Shown piece by piece: positions 25,943 to 34,312 of a stretch of DNA of 64,000 nt. Under the pieces are notes generated by a model, which had not been told where the DNA came from, made no database searches, and saw only the letters and a list, made by a program, of their open reading frames with translations. The number at the start of each line of letters is the position of its first letter. The stretch's first letter is position 1. Origin of the DNA: an uncultured Porphyromonadaceae bacterium (GTDB taxonomy: Bacteria > Bacteroidota > Bacteroidia > Bacteroidales > Muribaculaceae); the NCBI GenBank assembly GCA_900546365.1, contig URCF01000008.1, positions 22,346 through 86,345 on the forward strand. Reading direction: 5' to 3'. The position numbers were made by a program, and so were the translations under genes.

Positions 25943-27649
25943 ATGAACACCACAGATATTCTCCGGCGCCACTCCACGCTCATCATCCTCATCCTTCTGG
26001 CTCTCACCTTTCTGCCGTGGCTGGGATGCTCGCCGTTCAACACCAAAGGCGAGCCACGCGAGGCCATTGTGGCCGTATCGATGCTTGATAGCGGCAACTG
26101 GATTCTCCCCGAAAGTTTCGGTGCCGACATACCATACAAACCTCCGTTTCTGGCCTGGTGCATAGCCCTGCTGTCGCTGCTCACCGGTGGGGTTACGGAG
26201 TTCACATCGCGTCTTCCGAGTGCCATCGCCGTGATAGCCATAGGGGTGGCCACATATAAATTTTTCAAACGCAGCTCCGGTTCGCGCCGACGCGGTGGCA
26301 TGACAGCACTCTTGATGGTGAGCTGCATCGAGGTGTGGCGTGCCGGAATGGCCTGTCGCGTTGACATGGTGCTCACTGCCTGCATGGTGGGAGCATTGTA
26401 TTCGCTCTACAACTATCGCCACAGCGGCTACCGCGGCCTCCCATGGGTGGCTATCCTGCTGATGACCATGGGGATGCTCACCAAAGGCCCCGTAGCCATC
26501 TTCCTCCCGTGCCTGTGCCTCGGCATCTACGGCCTCCTGCGTGGCGATCGGTTCTGGCCACTCCTCGCACGCATGACCCTTTCGGGCATCCTCGCCCTGG
26601 TCATTCCGGCACTCTGGTATGTGGCGGCATGGAATATTGGGGGGCAGGAGTTTTTCGACCTTGCCTGGGAAGAAAACATAGGACGGCTCACAGGCACCAT
26701 GAGCTACGAAAGCCATGTCAACCCCTGGTGGTACAATATCGTCACCCTCGTGGCCGGATTGCTCCCCTACACCCTGCTGGTTCTCATCAGCCTGTTTGTG
26801 GCGCGATGGAAAGTCCTCGCCCACACATCATGGATTCACGACAGCTGGCTGCGGATGCGACGCATGCACCCCGCCACACTCTACAGCACCGTCTGCGCCG
26901 CGGTGATATTCATCTTCTACTGCATCCCCTCGAGCAAGCGCAGCGTATATCTGCTGCCTATGTACCCGTTTCTGGCCTACATGCTCACCCTCCTTGTGCT
27001 ATGGATGGCCAACGGCACCATCCGGTCGCGCCACCTGCTCAAAACCTACTGCGGCATCATCTCCGCACTCGCCCTCATAGTGCCTTGCGTGCTGCTCTAT
27101 GCCCGGTGGCACGGCACCATGCCGCTGGCACACGGCCCCATGGCCACTCTTTTAGCTACCATCCCCTCCTCCCCCATCGGATGGATACTTATAATAATAT
27201 GTATGGTCTGCGGAGCACAGTCGCTATACTTGCTGCTCTGCCGTAAACCGTTATTCTGCTTCAACGCTGCCGTGGCCACTACGCTGACCATGCTGTGGCT
27301 CACCTCCGGAGCGGTGCTCCCCGCTGTGCTCGGAGCCAAGAGCGACCATCCCGTGGCGCAGGCAGTGGAGAAAATAGTGCCCTCCGACCACCTCATCTAC
27401 TCATGGGTGAGCACCGATATGCTGCGCTACTACACAGCCAACTTCTACCTCCACGACCGCATCCGCACCCTCAACCCCTACGCACTCCCGCCAGAAGGCG
27501 GCTACCTCCTCATCGGTGACACCGACCTATCCACACTCCGCCCCATTTTTGAACAGCAAGGCTACACAACCACACTCCTCCACGACTCACACCACCGCAG
27601 CTGTGACACCCGCCAGACCATCCTGCTCCTCCACCTCTCCCCCAAATAG
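25943..27649 (+). CDS. ArnT-like GT39-type glycosyltransferase, integral membrane
   Basis: A 568-residue polytopic membrane protein of the PMT/ArnT superfamily. These enzymes move a sugar from a polyprenyl-phosphate donor onto lipid or protein on the periplasmic side. The first loop has FNTKGEPREAIVAVSM, where the acidic residue is the likely catalytic site, followed by PYKPPFLAW. About ten hydrophobic stretches follow (for example FWPLLARMTLSGILALVIPA), and a soluble C-terminal part from about residue 470. ArnT proper adds aminoarabinose to lipid A; the acceptor here is not known. It is divergent from the lipid kinase gene and followed by a hairpin. Confidence 0.85.
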   Translation: MNTTDILRRHSTLIILILLALTFLPWLGCSPFNTKGEPREAIVAVSMLDSGNWILPESFGADIPYKPPFLAWCIALLSLLTGGVTEFTSRLPSAIAVIAIGVATYKFFKRSSGSRRRGGMTALLMVSCIEVWRAGMACRVDMVLTACMVGALYSLYNYRHSGYRGLPWVAILLMTMGMLTKGPVAIFLPCLCLGIYGLLRGDRFWPLLARMTLSGILALVIPALWYVAAWNIGGQEFFDLAWEENIGRLTGTMSYESHVNPWWYNIVTLVAGLLPYTLLVLISLFVARWKVLAHTSWIHDSWLRMRRMHPATLYSTVCAAVIFIFYCIPSSKRSVYLLPMYPFLAYMLTLLVLWMANGTIRSRHLLKTYCGIISALALIVPCVLLYARWHGTMPLAHGPMATLLATIPSSPIGWILIIICMVCGAQSLYLLLCRKPLFCFNAAVATTLTMLWLTSGAVLPAVLGAKSDHPVAQAVEKIVPSDHLIYSWVSTDMLRYYTANFYLHDRIRTLNPYALPPEGGYLLIGDTDLSTLRPIFEQQGYTTTLLHDSHHRSCDTRQTILLLHLSPK

Positions 27650-27659
27650 CAAAAAACAA

Positions 27660-27687
27660 GGGGCGAAGCAACTCAGTGCTCCGCCCC
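27660..27687 (+). terminator. Hairpin after the ArnT-like gene
   Basis: GGGGCG (27660-27665) pairs with CGCCCC (27682-27687), and AGC/GCT continues inside after one mismatch. The T-run after it is weak. Confidence 0.65.
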
Positions 27688-27845
27688 TGCCGTTTCAACT
27701 ATTTATTTATGAGAGCCTTAATATCCAGTAATCACTACTCGACTATTAAGGACGAGGGATGTAGGGAAATTGTTATTGGTTTTTCAACTACACCTATACA
27801 ACAATCCCCACACATCGAAAGTCACATTCACCATCGCTAAAAGAG

Positions 27846-27886
27846 CTTAAAAATTGCAAAGGCCGGAGCGCATCAGCGCCCCGGCC
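27846..27886 (-). terminator. Intrinsic terminator of ychF
   Basis: GGCCGG (27861-27866) and CCGGCC (27881-27886) form a stem continued by GCGC/GCGC after one mismatch. On the minus strand it is followed by a T-rich tract. Between this and the previous hairpin lie ~170 bases in which I see no gene. Confidence 0.75.
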
Positions 27887-27911
27887 CATATATCAATTGT
27901 GAATGAGCGGA

Positions 27912-29015
27912 TTACACGTTGAACAGGAAATGCATTATATCGCCGTCCTGCACCACGTACTCCTTACCCTCGATATTCATCTTACCGGCCTGGCGCACTG
28001 CTGCCTCCGAGCCAAGCTCCACATAATCCTGATACTTGATCACCTCAGCGCGGATAAACCCTTTCTCAAAATCCGTGTGGATGATGCCGGCACATTTGGG
28101 AGCCTTGCTGCCGCGCATGAAGGTCCACGCCCTCACCTCATCGGCGCCGGCAGTGAAGAATGTCTGCAAGTCAAGCAGCGAATATGCCGCCCTGATCAGG
28201 CGCGACACACCGCTCTCCTCAAGGCCGATCTCCTGAAGAAACATCTGACGGTCCTCAAAAGTGTCAAGCTCGGCAATCTCCGCCTCGGTTTGGGCGGCAA
28301 CCACCAGAATCTGAGCGTTTTCATCGGCTGTGGCCTTGCGCACAGCCTCCACATAGGCGTTGCCGGTGGCAGCGGAAGAGTCATCCACATTGCACACATA
28401 CAGCACAGGCTTGTTGGTCAGCAGAAACAGGTCGCGGGCATACTTCTGCTCGTCCACGGTGTCAAACTCCACCGACCGCGCAGGCTTGCCCTGCTCAAGG
28501 GCCTCCTTGAACTTGGCCAGCACCTCATATTGCATCTTGGCCACCTTGTCGCCACCCGTCTGCGCCTGCTTCTGGGTCTTGGCGATACGGCTCTCCACAG
28601 TCTCAAGGTCTTTGATAAGAAGCTCATAGTCAATAATCTCCTTATCGCGCACCGGATCCACCGAACCGTCCACATGGGTGATATTGTCATCGTCAAAGCA
28701 GCGGAGCACATGGATTATGGCATCCGTTTCGCGGATATTGGCCAAGAACTTATTGCCAAGCCCTTCGCCCTTGCTCGCGCCCTTGACCAATCCGGCGATA
28801 TCCACAATCTCCACCGTTGCCGGCACCACGCTGCGCGGCTGGCACATCTCCACAAGCTTCGTGAGCCTGTCGTCTGGCACCGTAATCACACCCACATTCG
28901 GTTCGATGGTGCAGAACGGGAAGTTGGCCGATTGAGCCTTAGCGTTGGACAAACAGTTGAACAAGGTGGATTTGCCCACATTGGGCAGCCCCACAATACC
29001 ACATTGTAGTGCCAT
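27912..29015 (-). CDS. ychF: Redox-regulated ATPase YchF
   Basis: A 367-residue Obg-related P-loop protein that prefers ATP and binds ribosomes. The G1 loop is GLPNVGKSTLFNCLS, followed by FCTIEPNVGVITVPD and DIAGLVKGASKGEGLGNKFL (G3). NKPVLYVCNVD replaces the usual NKxD specificity motif, as expected for YchF. The helical insert and the C-terminal TGS domain (FFTAGADEVRAWTFMRG, EYVVQDGDIMHFLFNV) are complete, and the length is normal. It has a terminator behind it and a -7 box ahead. Confidence 0.96.
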   Translation of the reverse strand: MALQCGIVGLPNVGKSTLFNCLSNAKAQSANFPFCTIEPNVGVITVPDDRLTKLVEMCQPRSVVPATVEIVDIAGLVKGASKGEGLGNKFLANIRETDAIIHVLRCFDDDNITHVDGSVDPVRDKEIIDYELLIKDLETVESRIAKTQKQAQTGGDKVAKMQYEVLAKFKEALEQGKPARSVEFDTVDEQKYARDLFLLTNKPVLYVCNVDDSSAATGNAYVEAVRKATADENAQILVVAAQTEAEIAELDTFEDRQMFLQEIGLEESGVSRLIRAAYSLLDLQTFFTAGADEVRAWTFMRGSKAPKCAGIIHTDFEKGFIRAEVIKYQDYVELGSEAAVRQAGKMNIEGKEYVVQDGDIMHFLFNV

Positions 29016-29053
29016 ATTCTATTTGATTAATGTCTGATTCGGTTTGTGAGCCG

Positions 29054-29061
29054 CAAAGTTA
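29054..29061 (-). promoter_or_regulatory. -7 box of ychF
   Basis: The minus strand reads TAACTTTG, an exact TAnnTTTG, 38 bases before the ychF ATG. Confidence 0.55.
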
Positions 29062-29095
29062 CGCAATTTTTATAAGAATTATAGAATTATAGGAA

Positions 29096-29971
29096 TTAGA
29101 TTCTGTCAAGCACAGTGCCGATAAGGTCGCGCACAGCCGTCTTGTAGTTGGGCGTGGCGTCATGACGCATACGGTTGGCTATAATGGAGCACACTGTCAT
29201 CGCCTTGTGACCCATAAGGCGCGCAAGTCCCTGGAGGGGAGCACTCTCCATCTCATAATTGGTCACTTTGCGGCCATCGTGGCGGAACTCCTCGATGCGG
29301 CGGTTGAGGTCGGGGTTGGCCAGCGGCAAACGGAGCTCTCGGCCCTGCGGTCCATAGAAACCCACAGCCGAGATAGTGACCCCACGCACCATATCATCGC
29401 GCCCTATCACATCCACCAGATGCTCATCGGAGTCCACCACGTAGGGTTTGGCCCACAGCGGATTCCAGTCCACATGATGGCAGAAATCGTGCTCGAATTC
29501 CAGGTCGGCCACATCGTTGCGCCCGGCATAATAGTTGAGCACGCCGTCAAACCCTATCGACTTCTCGGCAATCACCGGAGTGCCAAGCTTCAGTTCGGGC
29601 TGAAGGGCACCGCTGGTGCCTATGCGCACCATCTGGAGCGTGCGGTGCTCGGGGCGCACCTCGCGGGTGGCGAAATCAATATTGGCCAACGCATCCAGTT
29701 CATTGACAACAATATCAATATTGTCCGGGCCGATACCATGGCTCAAGCACATGATAGGCTTACCCTGATATGTGCCCCCGATAGTGTGGAACTCGCGGCT
29801 CTGCACCTCGAATGTCCTGGTGTCGAAAAACTCCGCCACCATGTTCACCCTCGCCGGGTCACCCACAAGGATGATGCGGTCGGTAAGCTGCTCCGGAAGC
29901 AGATGCAGATGAAACACTGAACCATCGGAGTTAATGATTAATTCCGACGATGCTATAACTTTCTTTTCCAT
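29096..29971 (-). CDS. Nucleoside phosphorylase (uridine phosphorylase type)
   Basis: A 291-residue PNP/UDP-family phosphorylase starting at MEKKVIASSELI. A longer frame from 30016 begins inside the spacer after dprA and is rejected. RIILVGDPARVNMVAEFF opens the fold, CLSHGIGPDNIDIVVNEL carries the phosphate-site residues, IGTSGALQPELKLGT binds the ribose, and VTNYEMESAPLQGLARLMG holds the Met-Glu-Ser ribose contacts. It should cleave a nucleoside with phosphate to free base and ribose-1-phosphate. Base specificity cannot be fixed by eye, but similarity leans to uridine. It follows dprA by 50 bases on the same strand. Confidence 0.87.
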   Translation of the reverse strand: MEKKVIASSELIINSDGSVFHLHLLPEQLTDRIILVGDPARVNMVAEFFDTRTFEVQSREFHTIGGTYQGKPIMCLSHGIGPDNIDIVVNELDALANIDFATREVRPEHRTLQMVRIGTSGALQPELKLGTPVIAEKSIGFDGVLNYYAGRNDVADLEFEHDFCHHVDWNPLWAKPYVVDSDEHLVDVIGRDDMVRGVTISAVGFYGPQGRELRLPLANPDLNRRIEEFRHDGRKVTNYEMESAPLQGLARLMGHKAMTVCSIIANRMRHDATPNYKTAVRDLIGTVLDRI

Positions 29972-30021
29972 ATTCTTGAATTTTGATTTTTCATTCTTGA
30001 TGTATAACAATTCCACACCTC

Positions 30022-31140
30022 TTATGGTGCGCTCCGGCGATATGTGCCGCCCGGATAAGCCGTCACCATGCCCCTGAACTCCAAGTCTATCAACGCCGAC
30101 ATCAGCCTGCCCACCGGAATATCAAGCTCCACCGACAGCTTGTTGAGCTGCGCTTCGCCGTGATGGTTGAGATACTGCGCCACAGCCTCCTGGTCAGGCG
30201 GCAGCGGATCAAACAGCACCTGCTGCTCCGCGGACGCATCCTTTCTCACCACCGGCCAGCGCATGTCGGCTATCAGCTCGTCGGCGTCCTGCACCAACTT
30301 GGCCACACAGAGCGATATGAGCTTGTTGCACCCCTGGCTGTAAACATCGGAGGTGCGTCCCGGAAGAGCGAACACATCCCGGCTGTAGCCCGACGCAATC
30401 TTGGCCGTTACCATGGCGCCTCCCTTACGGGCCGACTCCACCACAATAGTGCAATGGCTCATTCCGGCCACTATGCGGTTGCGCGCCAGAAAATTACCTT
30501 TGTGCACAGCATCTGTGGAGCGATAGTCGGTGACCAACGCCCCGCCTTGGCGCACCATATCGGCCGCCACAGAGCGGTGCACTGCCGGATATATCGTGTT
30601 GAGTCCGTGGGCAAGCACGCCTATGGTCGACAACCCATAGCGGAGCGCGGCCTTATGTGCGGCCACATCCACCCCGTAAGCCAATCCGCTCACCACAGTC
30701 ACTCCGCCTTCCACCTTATCGGCCAGCCCCTTGACGAGGCGGTCGGTGAACTCAAGGCCGTAGGGCGTGATATGCCGCGTGCCCACTATCGACAGCGTCT
30801 GCGGCGCATTGAGCGACGCTCCGCCCAGGGCATACAGCAGCAGCGGGGCATCCTCGCATCGCGTCATAAGCTGCGGATACTCCTTGTCGGTGTAATATAT
30901 GGGGCGGATGCCATTGGCCGACACGAAATCAGCCTCTCTACGCGCCTCATCGAGCAGCCGTTGACGGTATTCGGTATCCATCAGCTTGTTGCGGCTCCCG
31001 AGCACAGCTCCGAGCTGGCTTGGTGTGGCCCTGAAAAAAGCCTCCTCGCTCCCAAGACGGTTCAGCACCTCGGTGGCGAACACGGTGCTCACGCCACGCA
31101 GAGACGCGAACGCTATCCTGTATGTCAGCTGCTCATCCAT
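30022..31140 (-). CDS. dprA: DNA-processing protein DprA (Smf)
   Basis: A 372-residue DprA, which loads RecA on incoming single-stranded DNA during transformation. The ATG at 31140 is chosen over a TTG one codon upstream. The SAM-like N-terminus is followed by the Rossmann core: LSIVGTRHITPYGLEF, VTVVSGLAYGVDVAAHKAAL, GVLAHGLNTIYPAVHR and NFLARNRIVAGMSHCTIVVE with SARKGGAMVTAKIA. A winged-helix C-terminus (EAVAQYLNHHGEAQLNKLSV) completes it. Its start shares one base with the stop of the thioesterase gene (TGATG), so the two are translationally coupled. Confidence 0.95.
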   Translation of the reverse strand: MDEQLTYRIAFASLRGVSTVFATEVLNRLGSEEAFFRATPSQLGAVLGSRNKLMDTEYRQRLLDEARREADFVSANGIRPIYYTDKEYPQLMTRCEDAPLLLYALGGASLNAPQTLSIVGTRHITPYGLEFTDRLVKGLADKVEGGVTVVSGLAYGVDVAAHKAALRYGLSTIGVLAHGLNTIYPAVHRSVAADMVRQGGALVTDYRSTDAVHKGNFLARNRIVAGMSHCTIVVESARKGGAMVTAKIASGYSRDVFALPGRTSDVYSQGCNKLISLCVAKLVQDADELIADMRWPVVRKDASAEQQVLFDPLPPDQEAVAQYLNHHGEAQLNKLSVELDIPVGRLMSALIDLEFRGMVTAYPGGTYRRSAP

Positions 31141-31550
31141 CAAAGATATTCAGCAAAAGCCTCGGCGAGCACATCACCCTTGCTGAGACGACCGTTCTCG
31201 ATACACACCACCCATATATCGGCCTTGGCCACAACCTCGCCACCGGGCAGCTTGTAGATATCCTGCTCAAACACGAATTTAGCACCTTCGCGCCTCATGG
31301 CAAGCTTGCTCACCATCTCCTCGCCCAACCGCAGCGGCGTGAGATACTCTATCTCCACCTTGCGGAGCACCGGATCGATGCCGCGCTCCTGCATGGTACG
31401 GAACGAGGTGCCCGCTGCCCGGCAAAACTCATGCCGGGTGTGCTCCATATAATGCAGATAGTTGGCGTTGTTCACTATTCCCTGCGAGTCCACCTCATAG
31501 TCGCGCACTCGCATCACAAGTTCAAATTGATAGTCAGGGTTGCGTTTCAT
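31140..31550 (-). CDS. Acyl-CoA thioesterase, 4-hydroxybenzoyl-CoA thioesterase family
   Basis: A 136-residue hot-dog-fold thioesterase starting at MKRNPDYQFELVMRV; a longer frame runs back into the sugar kinase gene. The motif VRDYEVDSQGIVNNANYLHY, with Asp and the following asparagines, is the 4HBT/YbgC signature, and YMEHTRHEFCRAAG continues the central helix. Expected activity is hydrolysis of acyl-CoA or acyl-ACP thioesters. It is fused by stop/start overlap to dprA and lies 64 bases after the ROK kinase gene, with a GC-rich hairpin between. Confidence 0.88.
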   Translation of the reverse strand: MKRNPDYQFELVMRVRDYEVDSQGIVNNANYLHYMEHTRHEFCRAAGTSFRTMQERGIDPVLRKVEIEYLTPLRLGEEMVSKLAMRREGAKFVFEQDIYKLPGGEVVAKADIWVVCIENGRLSKGDVLAEAFAEYL

Positions 31551-31568
31551 CAGCGTTTGGAGAATGTT

Positions 31569-31595
31569 AAGGGGCCGACTCCGAGCCGGCCCCTT
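31569..31595 (-). terminator. Hairpin between ROK kinase and thioesterase genes
   Basis: AAGGGGCCG (31569-31577) and CGGCCCCTT (31587-31595) form a 9-bp stem, with CTC/GAG inside. No T-run follows on the minus strand, so partial termination or mRNA processing is likelier than a full stop. Confidence 0.55.
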
Positions 31596-31614
31596 GATAT
31601 TCAATAAGTTCTGT

Positions 31615-32637
31615 TTATGCCTGAGGGGCAGCGGGAGCTGCGCTTGCCGGCTGGGCCATCGACACTGTGGCGGGCTTTGCCTCCCATCCGAGAGCACTGG
31701 CACCAAGCACTGCGGCATCGGCCTCCTTGAGCTCCGAGGGAAGAATCTGCACTTTACCCTTCCAGATACTCAGCATATTGCGTTCCATGCTCTCGCGCAG
31801 CGGCTTCATCAGAAGCTCACCGCTCTTGGCCAGGCCGCCAAACAGCACAAACGCTTCGGGCGAGGAGAACACTGTGAAGTCGGCCAACGCTTCGCCGAGG
31901 ATATTGCCGGTATATTCAAACACCTTCTGGGCCAGCTTGTCACCGGCCATGGCGGCATCATACACATCCTTGGATGTGATATCCTCCACGGGGATGTCGC
32001 GCAGCAGCGACGGATCCTCTCTCAGCTCCAGAAATTCGCGAGCCGTGCGGGCCACACCTGTAGCCGAGCAGTAGGTTTCCAAACACCCAGTGCGTCCGCA
32101 GCCGCACAGGCGTCCATTGTTGCGCTTCACAATCACATGGCCGAGCTCGCCGGCAAAGCCGTCATGCCCATACACAAGCTGTCCGTTGATAACGATACCG
32201 CTGCCCACACCGGTGCCGAGGGTGATCATGATGAAATCCTTCAGACCACGCGCAGCGCCGTAGGTCATCTCACCGATGGCTGCGGCGTTGGCATCGTTGG
32301 TGATGGCAACAGGAATACCAAACTTATCGCTCAGCATCTTGGCAAAAGGTATGGGAGTGGGCCATGGCAGGTTCACACCATCCTCAATCATACCGGTGAA
32401 ATAGTTGGCGTTGGGCGCACCCACACCTATGCCGAAAATCTTGCCTTCAGCTTCGAGCTGGTTCACCAGACGCATGGTTTCATGATACAGTTCATCAATA
32501 TAATCGTTGATATTCGAATGTTTGCGTGTTTTGATAGAGTTGCTTGCAAGCACCACGCCGCGGGCATCCACGATGCCGAACACCGTGTTGGTGCCGCCCA
32601 TGTCTATGCCGATCACATAAGGTTTGGAGTTGACCAT
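31615..32637 (-). CDS. ROK-family sugar kinase (glucokinase type)
   Basis: A 340-residue ROK kinase that phosphorylates glucose or a related hexose with ATP. The phosphate loop is VIGIDMGGTNTVFGIVD, the sugar-binding core is IPVAITNDANAAAIGEMTYG with LGTGVGSGIVI, and the zinc motif GRLCGCGRTGCLETYCSATG carries the CxCGxxGCxE Cys ligands. The last ~20 residues are Ala/Pro/Gln-rich and look like an unstructured tail that most family members lack. It is divergent from the MscS gene, and promoters for both lie in the 120 bases between. Confidence 0.93.
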   Translation of the reverse strand: MVNSKPYVIGIDMGGTNTVFGIVDARGVVLASNSIKTRKHSNINDYIDELYHETMRLVNQLEAEGKIFGIGVGAPNANYFTGMIEDGVNLPWPTPIPFAKMLSDKFGIPVAITNDANAAAIGEMTYGAARGLKDFIMITLGTGVGSGIVINGQLVYGHDGFAGELGHVIVKRNNGRLCGCGRTGCLETYCSATGVARTAREFLELREDPSLLRDIPVEDITSKDVYDAAMAGDKLAQKVFEYTGNILGEALADFTVFSSPEAFVLFGGLAKSGELLMKPLRESMERNMLSIWKGKVQILPSELKEADAAVLGASALGWEAKPATVSMAQPASAAPAAPQA

Positions 32638-32688
32638 GATAGTAGATATAATTATATTGTTTTGAATTTAGTTACGCTTTTGTAGCTG

Positions 32689-32725
32689 CAAAGATATAGT
32701 ATTTTCTCAATTATCAGTAATTTTG
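32689..32725. promoter_or_regulatory. Divergent promoters for ROK kinase (-) and MscS gene (+)
   Basis: On the minus strand 32696-32689 reads TATCTTTG, and on the plus strand 32718-32725 reads TAATTTTG. Both are exact TAnnTTTG matches, 21 bases apart, so the two promoters face away from each other and may interfere. Confidence 0.6.
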
Positions 32726-32756
32726 TAGCCGCAAAACATATTTTTTATTGATTTTT

Positions 32757-33842
32757 ATGCTTCAACTCCCCGACAATATACTCCCCGCCGACACTACGGT
32801 GGTCAAAGCGGCCGAGGCTCATGCTTCTTCGCTCAAGAACCTCACTTTCGATGACTTACTCTCCCGGCTCGCTTCCGGCACCGTGGACCTCGCCATCAGC
32901 ATCGCCATCGCCATCGCGGTGTTCTACGCCGGGAAATTCATCATCCGTAAGATCCACACCTTCATAGGCACCATCCTCCTGCGCCGCAACGTTGATGCCT
33001 CGCTGAGCACCTTCATCCTGTCACTCGTGCGCATTGTGCTCTATTTCATTCTAATCATCACAGTGATCGGCATCCTCGGCATACCCACAAGCTCATTCCT
33101 GGCTCTCTTTGCCTCAGCCGGCGTGGCCATCGGTATGGCTCTGAGCGGCACTTTGCAAAACTTTGCCGGCGGCGTGCTCATCCTCCTGCTCAAGCCCTAC
33201 AAGATAGGAGATTACATCGAAGCCCAAGGATATGCCGGAACGGTGATGGAGATTCAGATTTTCAGCACCATCATCTGCACACCCGACAATAAATCGATCA
33301 TCATCCCCAACGGCGGCCTGTCCACCGGCAGCATCAACAACTGGAGCCGGGAGCGCTACCGCCGCGTGGAATGGCAGATCGCAGTATCCTACGGCGACAA
33401 TGTGGAGACAGCGAGGCGCCTAATCCTCAACATGTTCAGCGCCGACAAACGCATCATCCAGGGCACTCACTCGCTTGACAGCTTCGACAATGCCGACCTC
33501 GAGCCCGACTCCGATCAGACAGCCGACCAAACAACCTCGCCAAAGAAAGGGTTCTGGGCCCGCTTCTTCTCGCGACGCAATGCCATCCGCGCCGACATTG
33601 CCGAGCGCGAACGCCGACAGGAAGCACGCCTGCGCCAGCTTCGTCCCGCCGTGGACCGCACCCCCACCGTGCGCCTCGGACAGTTGGCCGACAGCGCCAT
33701 CGTGCTCACCATCCGCGCCTGGGTCAAGAGCAGCGACTACTGGAGCGTGTTCTACGACTACAACGAACGGTTCTACACCGACTTCCCCAAAAACGGCCTC
33801 TCGTTCCCATTCCCCCAGATGGATGTTCACCTGACAAAATAA
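32757..33842 (+). CDS. MscS-family mechanosensitive channel with extra cytoplasmic segment
   Basis: A 361-residue small-conductance channel. The ATG at 32757 is chosen over a TTG three codons upstream. Three membrane helices lie near residues 42-62, 84-108 and 112-145. The pore helix reads FASAGVAIGMALSGTLQNFA and the beta domain GDYIEAQGYAGTVMEIQIFS. The C-terminal alpha/beta domain is split: between DKRIIQG (~236) and TPTVRLGQLADSAI (~303) there is a segment of ~60 residues that ordinary MscS proteins lack. It has an acidic first part and a strongly basic second part (KKGFWARFFSRRNAIRADIA). The ending SFPFPQMDVHLTK is normal. It should open on hypo-osmotic shock. Confidence 0.9.
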   Translation: MLQLPDNILPADTTVVKAAEAHASSLKNLTFDDLLSRLASGTVDLAISIAIAIAVFYAGKFIIRKIHTFIGTILLRRNVDASLSTFILSLVRIVLYFILIITVIGILGIPTSSFLALFASAGVAIGMALSGTLQNFAGGVLILLLKPYKIGDYIEAQGYAGTVMEIQIFSTIICTPDNKSIIIPNGGLSTGSINNWSRERYRRVEWQIAVSYGDNVETARRLILNMFSADKRIIQGTHSLDSFDNADLEPDSDQTADQTTSPKKGFWARFFSRRNAIRADIAERERRQEARLRQLRPAVDRTPTVRLGQLADSAIVLTIRAWVKSSDYWSVFYDYNERFYTDFPKNGLSFPFPQMDVHLTK

Positions 33843-34312
33843 TTCCGGCAACGACCACCGCCATAACATCCTGACTATCACACACAACCACACCAGCCCG
33901 CGTTCACTCATCCCTCAAATGGATGTGCCGCCACGCAGCGGCTATGTCATAGCACCACTCTATAAATCAACACATTGCACCATTTCACACCACCGGATTA
34001 TCGAGAGTCCCGACTGCCCTGTTAATCTGTATTAAATGGTATATTCTATGCGGAAATTCCATTTTTTTTCATTATTTTTGTAGCCAAATATTTCGTTGCC
34101 TGAACGAGGCCGGCCGATCATCATCACTCCTCTCAGCCCACCATTGCGTGGCTGTCATCACGATTCCGCTCTCCCCTCCATCTTTACGGCCTCACAGCGG
34201 ACAGCGGCATTTGGCCACACTCTCCTCACCCCGAGCCATGAGCATGCCGCGCAGGTCTGTACCCACAGCCCTATCCGCCACCGACCATGAAATAAAAAAA
34301 ATAACAACATAA
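33843..34312 (+). other. 470-base gap and long recJ leader
   Basis: No protein gene is supported here. TATTTTTG at 34073-34080 is a good -7 box after a T-run and would give recJ a leader of ~225 bases. The leader is C-rich on the plus strand and ends in an A-rich stretch just before the recJ ATG. A 64-codon frame at 34096-34290 has no coding character. The first 230 bases (33843-34072) show nothing that I recognise. Confidence 0.5.

Noticed and set aside
27709..27840. 43-codon plus-strand frame after the ArnT-like gene
   Set aside because: It begins just after a terminator hairpin, has no promoter and no recognisable feature.
34096..34290. 64-codon plus-strand frame upstream of recJ
   Set aside because: Composition (Pro, His, Ser, Thr) and lack of a signal or motif look non-coding; it lies in the probable recJ leader.
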